Assembly (NCBI RefSeq): GCF_002218065.1
Contig: NZ_BDUB01000001.1
Coordinates: 4,435,118 to 4,499,117, forward strand
Source of the DNA: Nodularia sp. NIES-3585
GTDB taxonomy: Bacteria > Cyanobacteriota > Cyanobacteriia > Cyanobacteriales > Nostocaceae
Length of the DNA stretch: 64,000 nt
Reading direction: 5' to 3'
Shown in pieces: positions 25,663 to 35,600 of this stretch. The notes beneath the pieces are model-generated. The model saw only the letters and a list, made by a program, of their open reading frames with translations. It was not told the DNA's origin and ran no database searches. Both the position numbers and the translations under genes were made by a program. The first letter of the stretch is position 1, and the number at the start of each line of letters is the position of its first letter.

Positions 25663-25788
25663 AAGGATATTAGTTAACTGTTAATCGTGCCAATTTTAGA
25701 TTGAAAATTAAAAAACTGTTAATTCAGAATTTAAAATTAATCCAAAATCTAAAATCCAAAATCCAAAATCGATGGACTGTTAACTGAT
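25663..25788. repeat. Repeat-rich gap before dnd methyltransferase
   Basis: AT-rich DNA with three to four units of a TCCAAAA heptad (about 25739-25770). The same unit occurs at 29938-29968 and about 40770-40790. A GTTAACTGTTAAT-like motif occurs at both ends of the gap. Confidence 0.5.
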
Positions 25789-27246
25789 ATGCCTGAATCT
25801 TTAGAAATTGAGCGTCATCGAGCTGCGATCGCTCGTAATGATATATCTCGCCCTGTGCGTTTAGCAATAGAATGGGCAATCCTCAATCAGGAAACCTCAT
25901 TCTTTGATTACGGCTGTGGCTACGGTGGTGATGTGCAGCGCGTAGGCAATTTAGGCTATAGCAGCGCTGGCTGGGACCCTTATTATTTTCCCAATGACAC
26001 CGTTACTCCCGCCGATGTGGTGAATTTGGGCTATGTCCTGAATGTCATTGAAGACCAAGAGGAACGCCGTCAAAGTCTCATCCACGCCTGGGAACTGACT
26101 CAGCAGGTCTTAATTGTGGCGGCTCAAGTATTAATTAATGCCCCTAGTAAAGCACAACTAGCTTACAGCGATGGTATTGTCACGCGTCGTAATACTTTTC
26201 AGAAATATTATGAACAACAAGAACTGAAAACTTACATCGATGAAGTGCTAAATGTCGATGCAGTACCTGTAGCGTTAGGTGTATATTTCGTTTTCCGTGA
26301 TGATGCTGCAAAAGAAAGTTTTAAAGCCATCCGCTTCTTTTCTAGCACTGCTACACCCAGAGTTCGTGTCCCCAGCAAGCGGTTTGAGGACTACGAAGCA
26401 CAACTGCAACCACTGATGGACTTTTTTGCCAAACGGGGCAGATTACCCGTTAAAGGCGAATTAGCGAACCAAACAGAATTACTGAATGAATTTGGAAACT
26501 TCCGCCGGGCTTTTAATGTGGTTTTACAAGCTACCGATGAAGCTGAATGGGATGCGATCGCTTATCGTCGTTCTTTAGATATCCAAGTATATCTCGCCCT
26601 CAGCCACTTTGATCAACGTCCGTCATGGCAAAAACTAGCGCCAGAAATGCGCCACGACATCAAAGCCTTTTTCGGTAGCTATGAAGAAGCCTGTCAAGTA
26701 GCTGACCAAAAACTTTTCAGCTTAGGTAATCCCAAAGTTGTCCAAACTGCTTGTGAAAAAAGCAAAATTGGTAAACACACACGGGGCGCACTTTATGTTC
26801 ATGTTTCGGCACTCCCAGCCCTTGATCCCTTATTACGAATTTATGAAAGCTGTGCCAGCCGCACTATTGGGCGTGTAGATGGTGCGACATTAATCAAATA
26901 CAATATCGACAAACCGCAAATATCCTATTTGTTTTACCCAGAATTTGACAGTGATCCCCATCCCGCTTTAAAAGCCAGTATCACTATTGACCTAAAAACT
27001 TTATACATAACTCACCGTGATTATGCAGATAGGGCGAATCCGCCAATTCTGCACCGCAAAGAAAATTTTGTCACTCCTAACTATCCCCGCTATGAAGAAT
27101 TTGCCCAACTCACTCAAAAAGAACAGCAATTAGGACTACTCAAGCAGAAAAGTGAAATTGGGACTCGTGCCGGTTGGGAAAAATGCCTGGCTGCACACGG
27201 GGTAAAAATTAAAGGTCATCAAATTGAGAAAATTAAGGAAAATTAA
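25789..27246 (+). CDS. dnd-associated putative methyltransferase
   Basis: This 485-residue protein matches the DNA phosphorothioation-associated putative methyltransferase family. It has an N-terminal IERHRAAIARNDISRPVRLAIEW and a SAM-binding FFDYGCGYGGDVQ motif at about 40-51. DPYYF and the VVNLGYVLNVIEDQEERR segment follow. The C-terminal half carries conserved family regions of unknown role. Members occur near dnd genes in cyanobacteria. The substrate is not known, and DNA is only a guess. It closes the island on the right. Confidence 0.85.
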   Translation: MPESLEIERHRAAIARNDISRPVRLAIEWAILNQETSFFDYGCGYGGDVQRVGNLGYSSAGWDPYYFPNDTVTPADVVNLGYVLNVIEDQEERRQSLIHAWELTQQVLIVAAQVLINAPSKAQLAYSDGIVTRRNTFQKYYEQQELKTYIDEVLNVDAVPVALGVYFVFRDDAAKESFKAIRFFSSTATPRVRVPSKRFEDYEAQLQPLMDFFAKRGRLPVKGELANQTELLNEFGNFRRAFNVVLQATDEAEWDAIAYRRSLDIQVYLALSHFDQRPSWQKLAPEMRHDIKAFFGSYEEACQVADQKLFSLGNPKVVQTACEKSKIGKHTRGALYVHVSALPALDPLLRIYESCASRTIGRVDGATLIKYNIDKPQISYLFYPEFDSDPHPALKASITIDLKTLYITHRDYADRANPPILHRKENFVTPNYPRYEEFAQLTQKEQQLGLLKQKSEIGTRAGWEKCLAAHGVKIKGHQIEKIKEN

Positions 27247-27387
27247 GGAATTACTGATGCTATGACGGCATCTTTGATGATTATGTCAGTTGGAAAAACC
27301 TGGGCAAATTTAGATGTTTGCGTAGAATAACACAGCAGCTGTGGCAAGATAACTGCAATTCATAAGATTGAGAGGAACCTGCACCAA

Positions 27388-28680
27388 ATGAAACCAGTGC
27401 GATCGCTGCTGCAAGTTTTCGGTAGCCGTAAAATGGCGGCTTTGACATTAATCGGTTTTTCCTCCGGTTTACCATTGTTCTTAACCAGTAGAACCCTGCA
27501 AGCTTGGATGACTGTGGAAGGGGTGGATTTAACCGCCATTGGCTTATTTAGCCTTGTGGGTATACCCTACTCTTTGAAATTTATCTGGTCGCCTTTAATA
27601 GACAGGTTTGCTGTGCCAATTTTAGGGAGGCGACGCGGCTGGTTAATTACCCTGCAAATTGGGTTATTAATTGCGATCGCCCTCATGGCTTTCCAACAAC
27701 CCAAGCAAGCACTACAATTATTAGCGGTCAATGCAGTAGCGATCGCCTTTTTGAGTGCTAGTCAAGACATTGCTGCTGATGCCTACCGGACGGACGTTCT
27801 CGAAGAATTAGAATTGGGGGCGGGTGCTGCTGTTTTCGTCTTAGGTTATCGCATAGCACTTTTATTCACAGGATCTTTAGCATTAATCCTCGCCGATATT
27901 TTACCTTGGTCATCAGTTTACCTAGTGATGGCTTTAGGCATGGGAATTGGAATTATTGCCACCCTATTTGCCCCAGAACCCAAAGAAACCAGTCCACCAG
28001 AATCTTTAGCTGCGGCGGTAATTTTACCCTTTGGGGAATTTTTTCAGCGCCAGGGTGTAGTCCAAGCCATTTTACTCCTGCTATTCATCGTCCTGTACAA
28101 ACTGGGCGATTCCTTTGTCAACAATATGTCTACACCCTTTTTGTTGCAAACTGGATTTACCCAAACCGATATCGGGACTATTCAAGGTGGTATGGGGCTA
28201 ATTGCTACAATCGTTGGTACGCTCTCAGGTGGCGTGATTTTGAGTAAAATTGGTCTAAATCGCTCACTTTGGCTATTTGGGGCTTTGCAAGCCGTGAGTA
28301 ATTTAGCTTATTATGTTCTAGCCAACATAGGTCAAAACTACCAAGCTCTAGTATTAACAATCAATATCGAAAACTTTTGTGGTGGGTTGGGAACAGCAGC
28401 CTTTGTCGCCTTTTTGATGAATATGTGTAACCAGCGCTTTTCTGCCACCCAATATGCTTTATTATCCAGTTTTATGGCTGTAAGTCGTGATATTCTAGTT
28501 GCGCCAGCTGGCACCATAGCAAAAAGCACAGGTTGGCCGTTATTTTTCATTATTAGTATAGTCGCTGCTATCCCAGGACTACTTCTGTTACCATTCTTTG
28601 CCCCTTGGAACCCTAAACCAGTGGCAATATCCAGACCAGGACTAGAGGAAGAAGACGAGGATTTATGGGGAACCAAGTAG
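27388..28680 (+). CDS. AmpG-like MFS transporter
   Basis: A 430-residue polytopic protein of the AmpG/acetyl-CoA-transporter-like MFS group. The first loop reads SGLPLFLTSRTLQAWM, then IGLFSLVGIPYSLKFIWSPLIDRF, with RRRGW after helix 3 and SASQDIAADAYRTD in helix 4, all typical of AmpG permeases for muropeptide import. The substrate in this organism is inferred only from the family. It overlaps the following gene by 16 bp. Confidence 0.85.
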   Translation: MKPVRSLLQVFGSRKMAALTLIGFSSGLPLFLTSRTLQAWMTVEGVDLTAIGLFSLVGIPYSLKFIWSPLIDRFAVPILGRRRGWLITLQIGLLIAIALMAFQQPKQALQLLAVNAVAIAFLSASQDIAADAYRTDVLEELELGAGAAVFVLGYRIALLFTGSLALILADILPWSSVYLVMALGMGIGIIATLFAPEPKETSPPESLAAAVILPFGEFFQRQGVVQAILLLLFIVLYKLGDSFVNNMSTPFLLQTGFTQTDIGTIQGGMGLIATIVGTLSGGVILSKIGLNRSLWLFGALQAVSNLAYYVLANIGQNYQALVLTINIENFCGGLGTAAFVAFLMNMCNQRFSATQYALLSSFMAVSRDILVAPAGTIAKSTGWPLFFIISIVAAIPGLLLLPFFAPWNPKPVAISRPGLEEEDEDLWGTK

Positions 28681-29078
28681 TTATTATTGTCGGCACATTT
28701 ATTCTCTTAATCACCGGCTTGTTACTTGGCTATGTTCTCTCACAGTTAGTTTTAGGATACTTAACGTTTAACCTCCTAACTCTGTTTGGAACATTCAGCC
28801 TAATCTTGATTTTTGGTACACTTTATTACGTTTTGTTTTGGCAGCTACGCAGAGAACAATCCCAGGTAGTACCAGAAACCAGACCAGAGCAAGCACAGAC
28901 ACAAATCACCGCGCAAATAGCCGATAACCATCTCAAAAACAAACTAATTGCCAAGTTAGGAGGTGATGCTGCGGCAGCCGAACGCTTAATTGATCAGGCC
29001 AAGCTCAACTATCCGGGAATGCCAGAAACTTGGTATTGCGAGAGAGTAATTGATGACTTGGAACGCGATCAACGTTAA
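28665..29078 (+). CDS. Conserved membrane protein, 137 aa
   Basis: Two hydrophobic segments (about residues 5-30 and 33-60) are followed by a soluble tail with a Gln-rich linker (PEQAQTQITAQIADN) and a final domain LGGDAAAAERLIDQAKLNYPGMPETWYCERVIDDLERD. I do not know its function. It overlaps the AmpG-like gene by 16 bp, so it is translated from the same message. Confidence 0.7.
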   Translation: MGNQVVIIVGTFILLITGLLLGYVLSQLVLGYLTFNLLTLFGTFSLILIFGTLYYVLFWQLRREQSQVVPETRPEQAQTQITAQIADNHLKNKLIAKLGGDAAAAERLIDQAKLNYPGMPETWYCERVIDDLERDQR

Positions 29079-29150
29079 AATAAGTCAAGAAAACTTCACA
29101 AATCTTCAGCTAGCGTTTCCAACAAGAACCTAGCCGATTTTAATTAAACT

Positions 29151-29345
29151 ATGACCATAATTCGTCAATACATTGCCCCATTGCTAGCAGTGTTGGTATT
29201 TTCCTTAGCTCTTGTGGCAGTCAGCGCCCGCATTTTTTTACCCTCTGATATGGCAGCACCAGCACCCATTGAAGAAAATGGGGAGATAGGGCAATATGGG
29301 GAGTCAGAATTATTTGCCCTGAGACAACCTCCACTGCTCTCATAG
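29151..29345 (+). CDS. Small exported or anchored protein, 64 aa
   Basis: A hydrophobic N-terminus (IAPLLAVLVFSLALVAVSARIFL) acts as a signal or anchor, followed by a short acidic tail (PIEENGEIGQYGESELFALRQ). I know no family for it. It sits between the AmpG-like operon and an acetyltransferase gene whose TTG start lies 15 bp downstream, so the three may form one unit. Confidence 0.55.
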   Translation: MTIIRQYIAPLLAVLVFSLALVAVSARIFLPSDMAAPAPIEENGEIGQYGESELFALRQPPLLS

Positions 29346-29360
29346 AAATGGAAACTGAGT

Positions 29361-29846
29361 TTGTCTGAGCAACTGCTACCGGGTTACTATATTCGTCGCG
29401 GTTCCATGCTAGAGCGATCGCTACTAGTAAAGTTCATGCAGCAAACTTACCAGGATCTATTTCCCCAGCAAGATTTTGCCCACTTAGCCCGAACCGTTGA
29501 GCAGTATTTCTCCCAGGAAACACCGTTGTGGTGGGTAGATTTTTGGGGTGAGGGAGATTCCCCACAATCTCCCATTGCTTGCCTCTGGGTAGGAAATGCC
29601 ATTGATCAAGTCCAGGGCGATCGCCATGCTCACATTTTTCTCCTCTACGTCGTCCCAGAACATCGGCGGCGTGGTGTGGGTAAGGCTTTGATGCAGTATG
29701 TGGAAAATTGGGCAATTCAACGAGGCGATCGCCAAATCGGCTTGCAAGTTTTTCAATCTAACCCAGCCGCCTTAAATCTTTACAATCACTTAGGTTATCA
29801 AACCCAATCCCTATGGATGGTAAAATCACTCCAGACCAATAAATAA
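29361..29846 (+). CDS. GNAT-family N-acetyltransferase
   Basis: This 161-residue protein has the GNAT acetyl-CoA site FLLYVVPEHRRRGVGKALMQYVENWA (about 92-118) and the closing VFQSNPAALNLYNHLGYQTQSLWM. Its start appears to be TTG (MSEQLLPGYYIRRG). The only nearby ATG, at 29348, is out of frame and stops at once. The acceptor (protein or small amine) cannot be told from sequence. Confidence 0.85.
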   Translation: MSEQLLPGYYIRRGSMLERSLLVKFMQQTYQDLFPQQDFAHLARTVEQYFSQETPLWWVDFWGEGDSPQSPIACLWVGNAIDQVQGDRHAHIFLLYVVPEHRRRGVGKALMQYVENWAIQRGDRQIGLQVFQSNPAALNLYNHLGYQTQSLWMVKSLQTNK

Positions 29847-29937
29847 GCTGATATAGATGTACAATATTTGATATCTATCAAGTTTTGACCAATATTTTCT
29901 TAATGGTACAAGCCCCGATATTTATCTGTGCAATCAA

Positions 29938-29968
29938 TCCAAAATCCAAAATCCAAAATCCAAAATCT
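29938..29968. repeat. Heptad repeat TCCAAAA
   Basis: About four tandem copies of a TCCAAAA heptad, ending with TCTAAAATTG. It is the same STRR family as at 25739-25770 and about 40770-40790. It is non-coding. Confidence 0.7.
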
Positions 29969-30032
29969 AAAATTGTTTGACTTATTAGCACGAGGGGTGC
30001 CATTAAATCCTACTCGCGCATTTATATGAAAT

Positions 30033-30791
30033 ATGTATGACGAAGAAGACCTAAGCTTACTTGATGCCGAGGTGGAGCTAGAAAGCCCCCTGGATAAAAT
30101 AGAGCCGCTAACTGCTGAATCTGAAGTGGCAAAACCCGATCCAGAAGAGATGCTAGCGCTTTTGGAAAATCATCAACCCCAGCAACGGATGCTAGCGGCT
30201 CGTGCTTTTTGTGATATTGAAGATCAACGGGCTACACCCCATTTAATTCGCCTGTTAACTGATACCTGTCCCTTAGTACGAGTCAGTGCAGCTTATGGCA
30301 TTGGACGCAACCCCAGTCCAGAAGCCGTGGAACCTTTAATTATTCAACTGCACAAAGATTGGAACGGCTATGTACGTAAAGGTGTAGTTTGGGCTTTAGG
30401 GAACTGCCGCGATCGCCGTTCTCTAGCACCCCTAGCAGATGCCCTTAGAACTGATATTTCCGCCGTGCGTTTATGGTCTGCTAGTGCCTTAGCCCAGATG
30501 GCAGACGTAGGTTATGAAGCCGTTGTGGGAGCCATACCACCCCTAATTGAAGCTTTAGTTCAAGATCCAGTCGCAGCTGTGCGGAGTAACTGTGCTTGGA
30601 CAATTGGGCAATTGTGCCGAGAATTGCCATCTAATATAGTTTATGCCACAGCCATCGATGCCCTGATTCAAGCCTTCGCCGAAGACCCAGATTTAGGAGT
30701 CAGGGAAGACGCTAAAGCCTCACTATTAGGCGTAGGTGATCCTCGTGGTTTACAGTTGATTGAAACCCTAGAACAAGAGGGATGGTTTTAA
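30033..30791 (+). CDS. HEAT-repeat (PBS lyase-like) protein
   Basis: This 252-residue protein has an acidic N-terminus followed by several HEAT-like repeats. Examples are MLAARAFCDIEDQRATPHLIRLL, PLVRVSAAYGIGRNPSPEAVEPLI, YVRKGVVWALGNCRDRRSLAPLA, VRLWSASALAQM and VRSNCAWTIGQL. The repeats resemble those of phycobilin lyase CpcE, but here they more probably form a general scaffold. It is transcribed alone and is convergent with the cupin gene. Confidence 0.85.
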   Translation: MYDEEDLSLLDAEVELESPLDKIEPLTAESEVAKPDPEEMLALLENHQPQQRMLAARAFCDIEDQRATPHLIRLLTDTCPLVRVSAAYGIGRNPSPEAVEPLIIQLHKDWNGYVRKGVVWALGNCRDRRSLAPLADALRTDISAVRLWSASALAQMADVGYEAVVGAIPPLIEALVQDPVAAVRSNCAWTIGQLCRELPSNIVYATAIDALIQAFAEDPDLGVREDAKASLLGVGDPRGLQLIETLEQEGWF

Positions 30792-30798
30792 AAGTTAT

Positions 30799-30865
30799 CA
30801 GTTATCAGTCAAGAGACATAATTGGATCTCAATTCTCCCCTATAGGTGTTGATTACTGATAACTG
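30799..30865. repeat. Inverted repeat between convergent genes
   Basis: CAGTTATCAG (30799-30808) and CTGATAACTG (30856-30865) form a perfect 10-bp inverted repeat in the 83-bp gap between two convergent genes. It may serve as a terminator, though no T-run follows. Confidence 0.4.
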
Positions 30866-30874
30866 TTTACTAAT

Positions 30875-31288
30875 TTAAGCTTGTTTAGTTTCAATCACAG
30901 ACTTCACCACATTCAGTTCATAGGGTCGTTCAATGTCATCCTCACCCAAATATTCACCATTTTGAATTTCTAAAATAACCAATGGAATCTGTCCTGGATT
31001 ATCTACTTTATGCAGAGTAGCTGCGGGGACAAAAGTAGATTCATTTCGATTCAGTAATTTTTCCTCGTCTCCACAAGTTACCTTAGCTACACCAGAGACA
31101 ACAACCCAATGTTCGTTACGGTGATAATGGATTTGTGGTTTAATGCCGTGTCTAGGCTTGATTTCCACACGACTAATTCTATAGCTTTCCCCTTCCTCTA
31201 TGACATCTACAGTACCCCAGTATCTTTCACCTGAATGGGAAGAAGATTCAATTGTCTTTGACTGATTATCATTTTCATTCTGAGACAT
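30875..31288 (-). CDS. Cupin, mannose-6-phosphate isomerase type II-like
   Basis: A 137-residue cupin. The motifs KPQIHYHRNEHWVVVSGVAKVTCG and the closing LVILEIQNGEYLGEDDIERPYE match the C-terminal cupin of GMP/PMI enzymes, here as a separate protein. Metal ligands (H-x-H-x3-E-H) are present. It may isomerise mannose-6-phosphate or simply bind sugars. I prefer the ATG at 31288 (MSQNEND) over the TTG at 31303. Confidence 0.85.
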   Translation of the reverse strand: MSQNENDNQSKTIESSSHSGERYWGTVDVIEEGESYRISRVEIKPRHGIKPQIHYHRNEHWVVVSGVAKVTCGDEEKLLNRNESTFVPAATLHKVDNPGQIPLVILEIQNGEYLGEDDIERPYELNVVKSVIETKQA

Positions 31289-31392
31289 AAATAAATTTCT
31301 CAACTAGATGACTATCACTAATAATTTAGCTTAAACTAGACAAAGCGATGCTGGGAAAAAGCCAGTAAAAAAATAACTTTTAGAAACTTTAT

Positions 31393-32610
31393 TTACACAG
31401 ACAAGCGTCTATTCTTCCGCAGAAAATTTTCCAATTCGGCGGCTGGTAATGGACGGCTGAATAAAAAACCTTGTATGGCATCACAGCTATTTTGCTGTAA
31501 AAAAGATAGTTCAGCCTCAGTTTCTACACCTTCAGCAATTACCTGTATATTCATATTGTGCGCCATTTCTATTAATGCCTTAGTAATGGCAGACTTTTGG
31601 GAGTCATGAGCAACATTATGAATGAAATAACGGTCAATTTTTAATGTATTAATTGGTAAGTTTTTTAAATAAATTAAAGAAGAATATCCCGTGCCAAAAT
31701 CATCAATAGCAATTCTTATGCCCAAATTTTGTAATTCATTCATCGTAGCGATCGCTACATTTGCATTTTGCATAATCATACTTTCAGTGAGTTCTAGTTC
31801 CAAATATTTTGGATCTAAGTTATTTGACTTGAGAAACCCAATTAATTTTTTGAGAAAATCTGGATGATTGAATTCAATTACTGAAACATTTACCGCAATC
31901 TTCAAGGAAACACAGCCGATATTTTGCCAAGCTTTCATCTGTTGACATACATTTTGTAAGACCCATTGGCCAAGAGAAATAATTAAGCCTGTAGACTCTG
32001 CCACCGGAATAAATTCTGATGGAAAAACATAACCTAATTGCGGACTATGCCAACGCAATAAACTTTCTGCTGCCACAATTTTTCCGGAAGCTATATTAAT
32101 AATAGGTTGATAATAAACTTCAAATTCTTCAAATTTTTTCTCGTGGATAACTCGGGATAAGTTCATTTCCAGCAATTGCATTTTCGGGGATAATGTTTTG
32201 ATGAAAGTTTGATTAGATCCAGATAAATACTTTTTTAAAGTAGCGTGCCTTTCTAAGCGATTCATGATTGCACTTAAAAGTTCAGCGCGAGTAAATGGCT
32301 TAGTCAGATAATCATCTGCACCCATATCCATACCTTGGCGAAAATCAGCTTTAGCAGATTTAGCAGTCAAAAAAATAAACGGAATTGTTGCTGTTAAAGG
32401 CTCTTGGCGCAATATTTTTAGCACGCCATAACCATCAATTTCTGGCATCATCATGTCGCACAAAATTAAATCAGGCACAACAGATATAGCTAGATTTATA
32501 CCAATTGCGCCATTGGCAGCTGTAATAGTCTCAAAATTTTCAGACTCTAGCAAATCCAGTAAGTTTTCACGCACTGATTCTTCATCTTCAATCACTAAAA
32601 TTTTAATCAT
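31393..32610 (-). CDS. Response regulator with EAL domain (c-di-GMP phosphodiesterase)
   Basis: This 405-residue protein has an N-terminal receiver domain (ILVIEDEESVRENL; phospho-acceptor in LILCDMMMPEIDG; FLTAKSAKADFRQG; DYLTKPF) followed by a complete EAL domain. The catalytic set is present: ESLLRW, the Asn of AVNVSVIEF, LELTES, IDDFGTGYSSL, LKIDRYFI and AEGVETE. It probably hydrolyses c-di-GMP under the control of the kinase encoded directly upstream, whose gene overlaps it by 8 bp. There is no DNA-binding output. Confidence 0.92.
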   Translation of the reverse strand: MIKILVIEDEESVRENLLDLLESENFETITAANGAIGINLAISVVPDLILCDMMMPEIDGYGVLKILRQEPLTATIPFIFLTAKSAKADFRQGMDMGADDYLTKPFTRAELLSAIMNRLERHATLKKYLSGSNQTFIKTLSPKMQLLEMNLSRVIHEKKFEEFEVYYQPIINIASGKIVAAESLLRWHSPQLGYVFPSEFIPVAESTGLIISLGQWVLQNVCQQMKAWQNIGCVSLKIAVNVSVIEFNHPDFLKKLIGFLKSNNLDPKYLELELTESMIMQNANVAIATMNELQNLGIRIAIDDFGTGYSSLIYLKNLPINTLKIDRYFIHNVAHDSQKSAITKALIEMAHNMNIQVIAEGVETEAELSFLQQNSCDAIQGFLFSRPLPAAELENFLRKNRRLSV

Positions 32611-35600
32611 TTTTTACTCCAATGTTTATATGATTATTTAATGGCAATATAACAGTAAATACAGTGCCTGCTTCCAGGGTACTGCTGACAGATATTTTAC
32701 CTTGGTGTAAATCCACACAATTTTTCACAATCGCCAATCCTAATCCAGTTCCTAGAATATTGCCGACATTTCTCGCACGATGAAAAGATTCAAATAAGTG
32801 TGGGATATCTTCTTGGGGAATACCAATTCCTTGATCTTGAATTTGAAATATTGCCTCCCCATTTTGACAAGCCAGAGTAAACTGAATTATGCCTTCATCT
32901 GGTGAATACTTGATAGCATTTGACAGTAAATTATTCAGAATATGTCCTAGCAACTTCTCATCCATGCAGCATGGCACAGATTCGTATTGACTAGTAAAGT
33001 TAACTCTGCACATATTGTTTTGATTCATTTGTGCTTCTGACAACAAATCACGACAGTATTCGACCAAATCGAAAAATTTGGGTCTATACTCTAGTTTTCC
33101 CGCTTCCGCCTTACCAATAACCAACACATCATTTAACATTTCTGTCATCCGCTTTACGGCAGCCTGAATGCGATGCAGGTGAGTAAGTTGTTTTTCTACT
33201 GTCCATTTGTGGCTGTAATGTTCTAGTAATTCCGACGAAGAAAGAATAGTACTCAACGGCGTGCGGAATTCGTGGGAAGTCATGGAAACAAAACGGGATT
33301 TGAGTTCGTTAAGTTCTTTTTCGTTTTCTAGTGCTACTTTGAGTTCCTGTTCTAATTGCTTATGTTCTGTAATATCTGCCAAGTAACCGACAAATTCCAA
33401 GGGATTACCCGCTTCATCCCGCACTAACTTGCCTTTATCATATAGCCAACGATAAGTCCCGTCTTGATGTAGAAAGCGATATTCCAGAGTGTAATCTTGT
33501 TTTTCCAGTGCCTGGGAAATTTCAGCACATACATAAGACAAGTCTTCTGGGTGGATATGTGTACTCCAAAAGCTAGAATTTTCGACAATTTCCCCAGCTT
33601 TATATCCTGTCATAGTACTGACATTTTCACTGATGAAGGTACTACTTAAATCCCCGGTAGTCGTAGTGGTATAGATGACAGCAGGGCTGGAGGAGAGTAG
33701 ATATTGCAGCCGTTGTTGGCTGACTAGTAGGGCTGTTTCTGCCTGCTTACGTTCAGTGATATTTGTTTGGATAGTGATGTAGTGAGTGAGTTTGCCAGCC
33801 ACATCATAGACTGGAGAAATGCTCAATTCATTCCACAACAGGCTGCCATCTTTACGGTAGTTGCTTAAAGTAACAGTGCAGTTTATTCCTGCGTCCATAG
33901 CAGCAGAGAGTTCTTTTAAGCCAGATTGATTAATATCAGCACTTTGGAACGAACAAAAGTTTCTGCCAATCACCTCTGCGGCACAGTACCCAGTCATGCG
34001 CTCAAAAGCAGGATTAACGTAGATAATAGGGCTATGGGGCAGACTGGCATCAGCAATAATAATGCCATTACTACTAGCTGCGATCGCTCGATCACGTAAT
34101 CTTAAACCTTCCTCTGTCCGTTTGCGTTGAGTAATATCTGTATAGATACAGATTGTACCGACACCTTTACCTGTGGCATCTTTAATGGCATCAGAACGCA
34201 GATAAACTTGCACAAGACGACCACTAGAGGCTCGAAACGTCACTTCACCACGCCAAGACTGTGTCATCTTAACAGTAGCGCTGATTTTTTCATAAACTCC
34301 TGAATGCTCGAAAATCACTCTACATCCGCCAGCGGCCTGTAATTCCTCTAAGGTATACTCATACTGTTCGATAAACGCTGGGTTGACATAGATAGCTGCA
34401 CCTGTAATATCTCCAATAAGTACGGCATCACTGGTGCTTTCTATGGCTTTGCGAAAACGTAATAGTGATTCTTCTGCTAACTTGCGTTGTGTAATGTCAG
34501 TAGAAATACCACCAACCGCATAAAGAAGGCCATTGGCATCTTTTAAAGGAAACTTGTTAGACAAGTAGGTGTGTAAACCATCCTTTAGAGGAACGATTTC
34601 TTCTGTTTCTAAGGCCACACCATCTAAAATTACTTGACGATTATTCGTGTCAAACTCATCTGCAAGATCATCAGGCCAAATTTCATGCAAGGTTTTGCCG
34701 ATGATTTGGTTTTGAGAGAGGTTTAATAGCTGTTGATACTTGCGGTTGACCAGGAGGTTTTTACCATTAGTATCGATGAGGTAAATCACCGCCGGAGAGT
34801 TATCTAAAATTGCCTGTAGCTGTTGTTGTGTTTGTCGCAGAGTCATTTCTGTTGATACGTGGTCGTCAATATCCGTATTAGTACCGAACCAATTGATAAT
34901 TTTACCTTCTTGATCGCGCATAGGCAAAGCACGGATTAGATGCCAGCGATAGGTTTGATCACTGCCTCGCAGACAACGAAATTCAGCTTCGTGAGGTTGT
35001 CCAGTCCTGAGAGATTGCTGCCAACCAGACAGGGTATCTGGCAAATCATCAGGATGTATCCATTGCTGCCATCCCACTCCTAAAAGTTGTTCGGAACTGC
35101 AAACAAAGTAGTCAACAGCGCGTTGATTTACATACTCCAGTTCACCGTTAGCTTGAGCAATCCAGACTTGTTGCGGGATGGATTCTGCCATAAAGCGAAA
35201 GCGTTCTTCACTGATTTGGCGTTCGGTAATTTCAGAGATTAGCTGCTGATTAAGTTGAGTTAAAGTGATGGTTCTTTCCGTCACACGCATTTCTAACTCT
35301 TGATTTACTTGGGTAAGGGCTGCTTGTGTTTGTTTGAGTTCGGTAATATCTTCAGCAATCCCAGCAAAACGGTAAAGTTCTCCTTTTTGATTATTTACAG
35401 GGAAAGTTTTTGCACAAATCCAACGCACCTCACCGCTAGAACGGAGAATGCGAAATTCTACATTCAAATTTTTGCCTAATAATAAATTATCTAAAACACC
35501 GATACAGCCATGGCGGTCTAATGGATGATTAGAATCAAGCAAATTTTCTCGTAAGTTTTCATAAAGGCGATCTGCTTGCAGCAGCGCTGCGCGATCGCTA

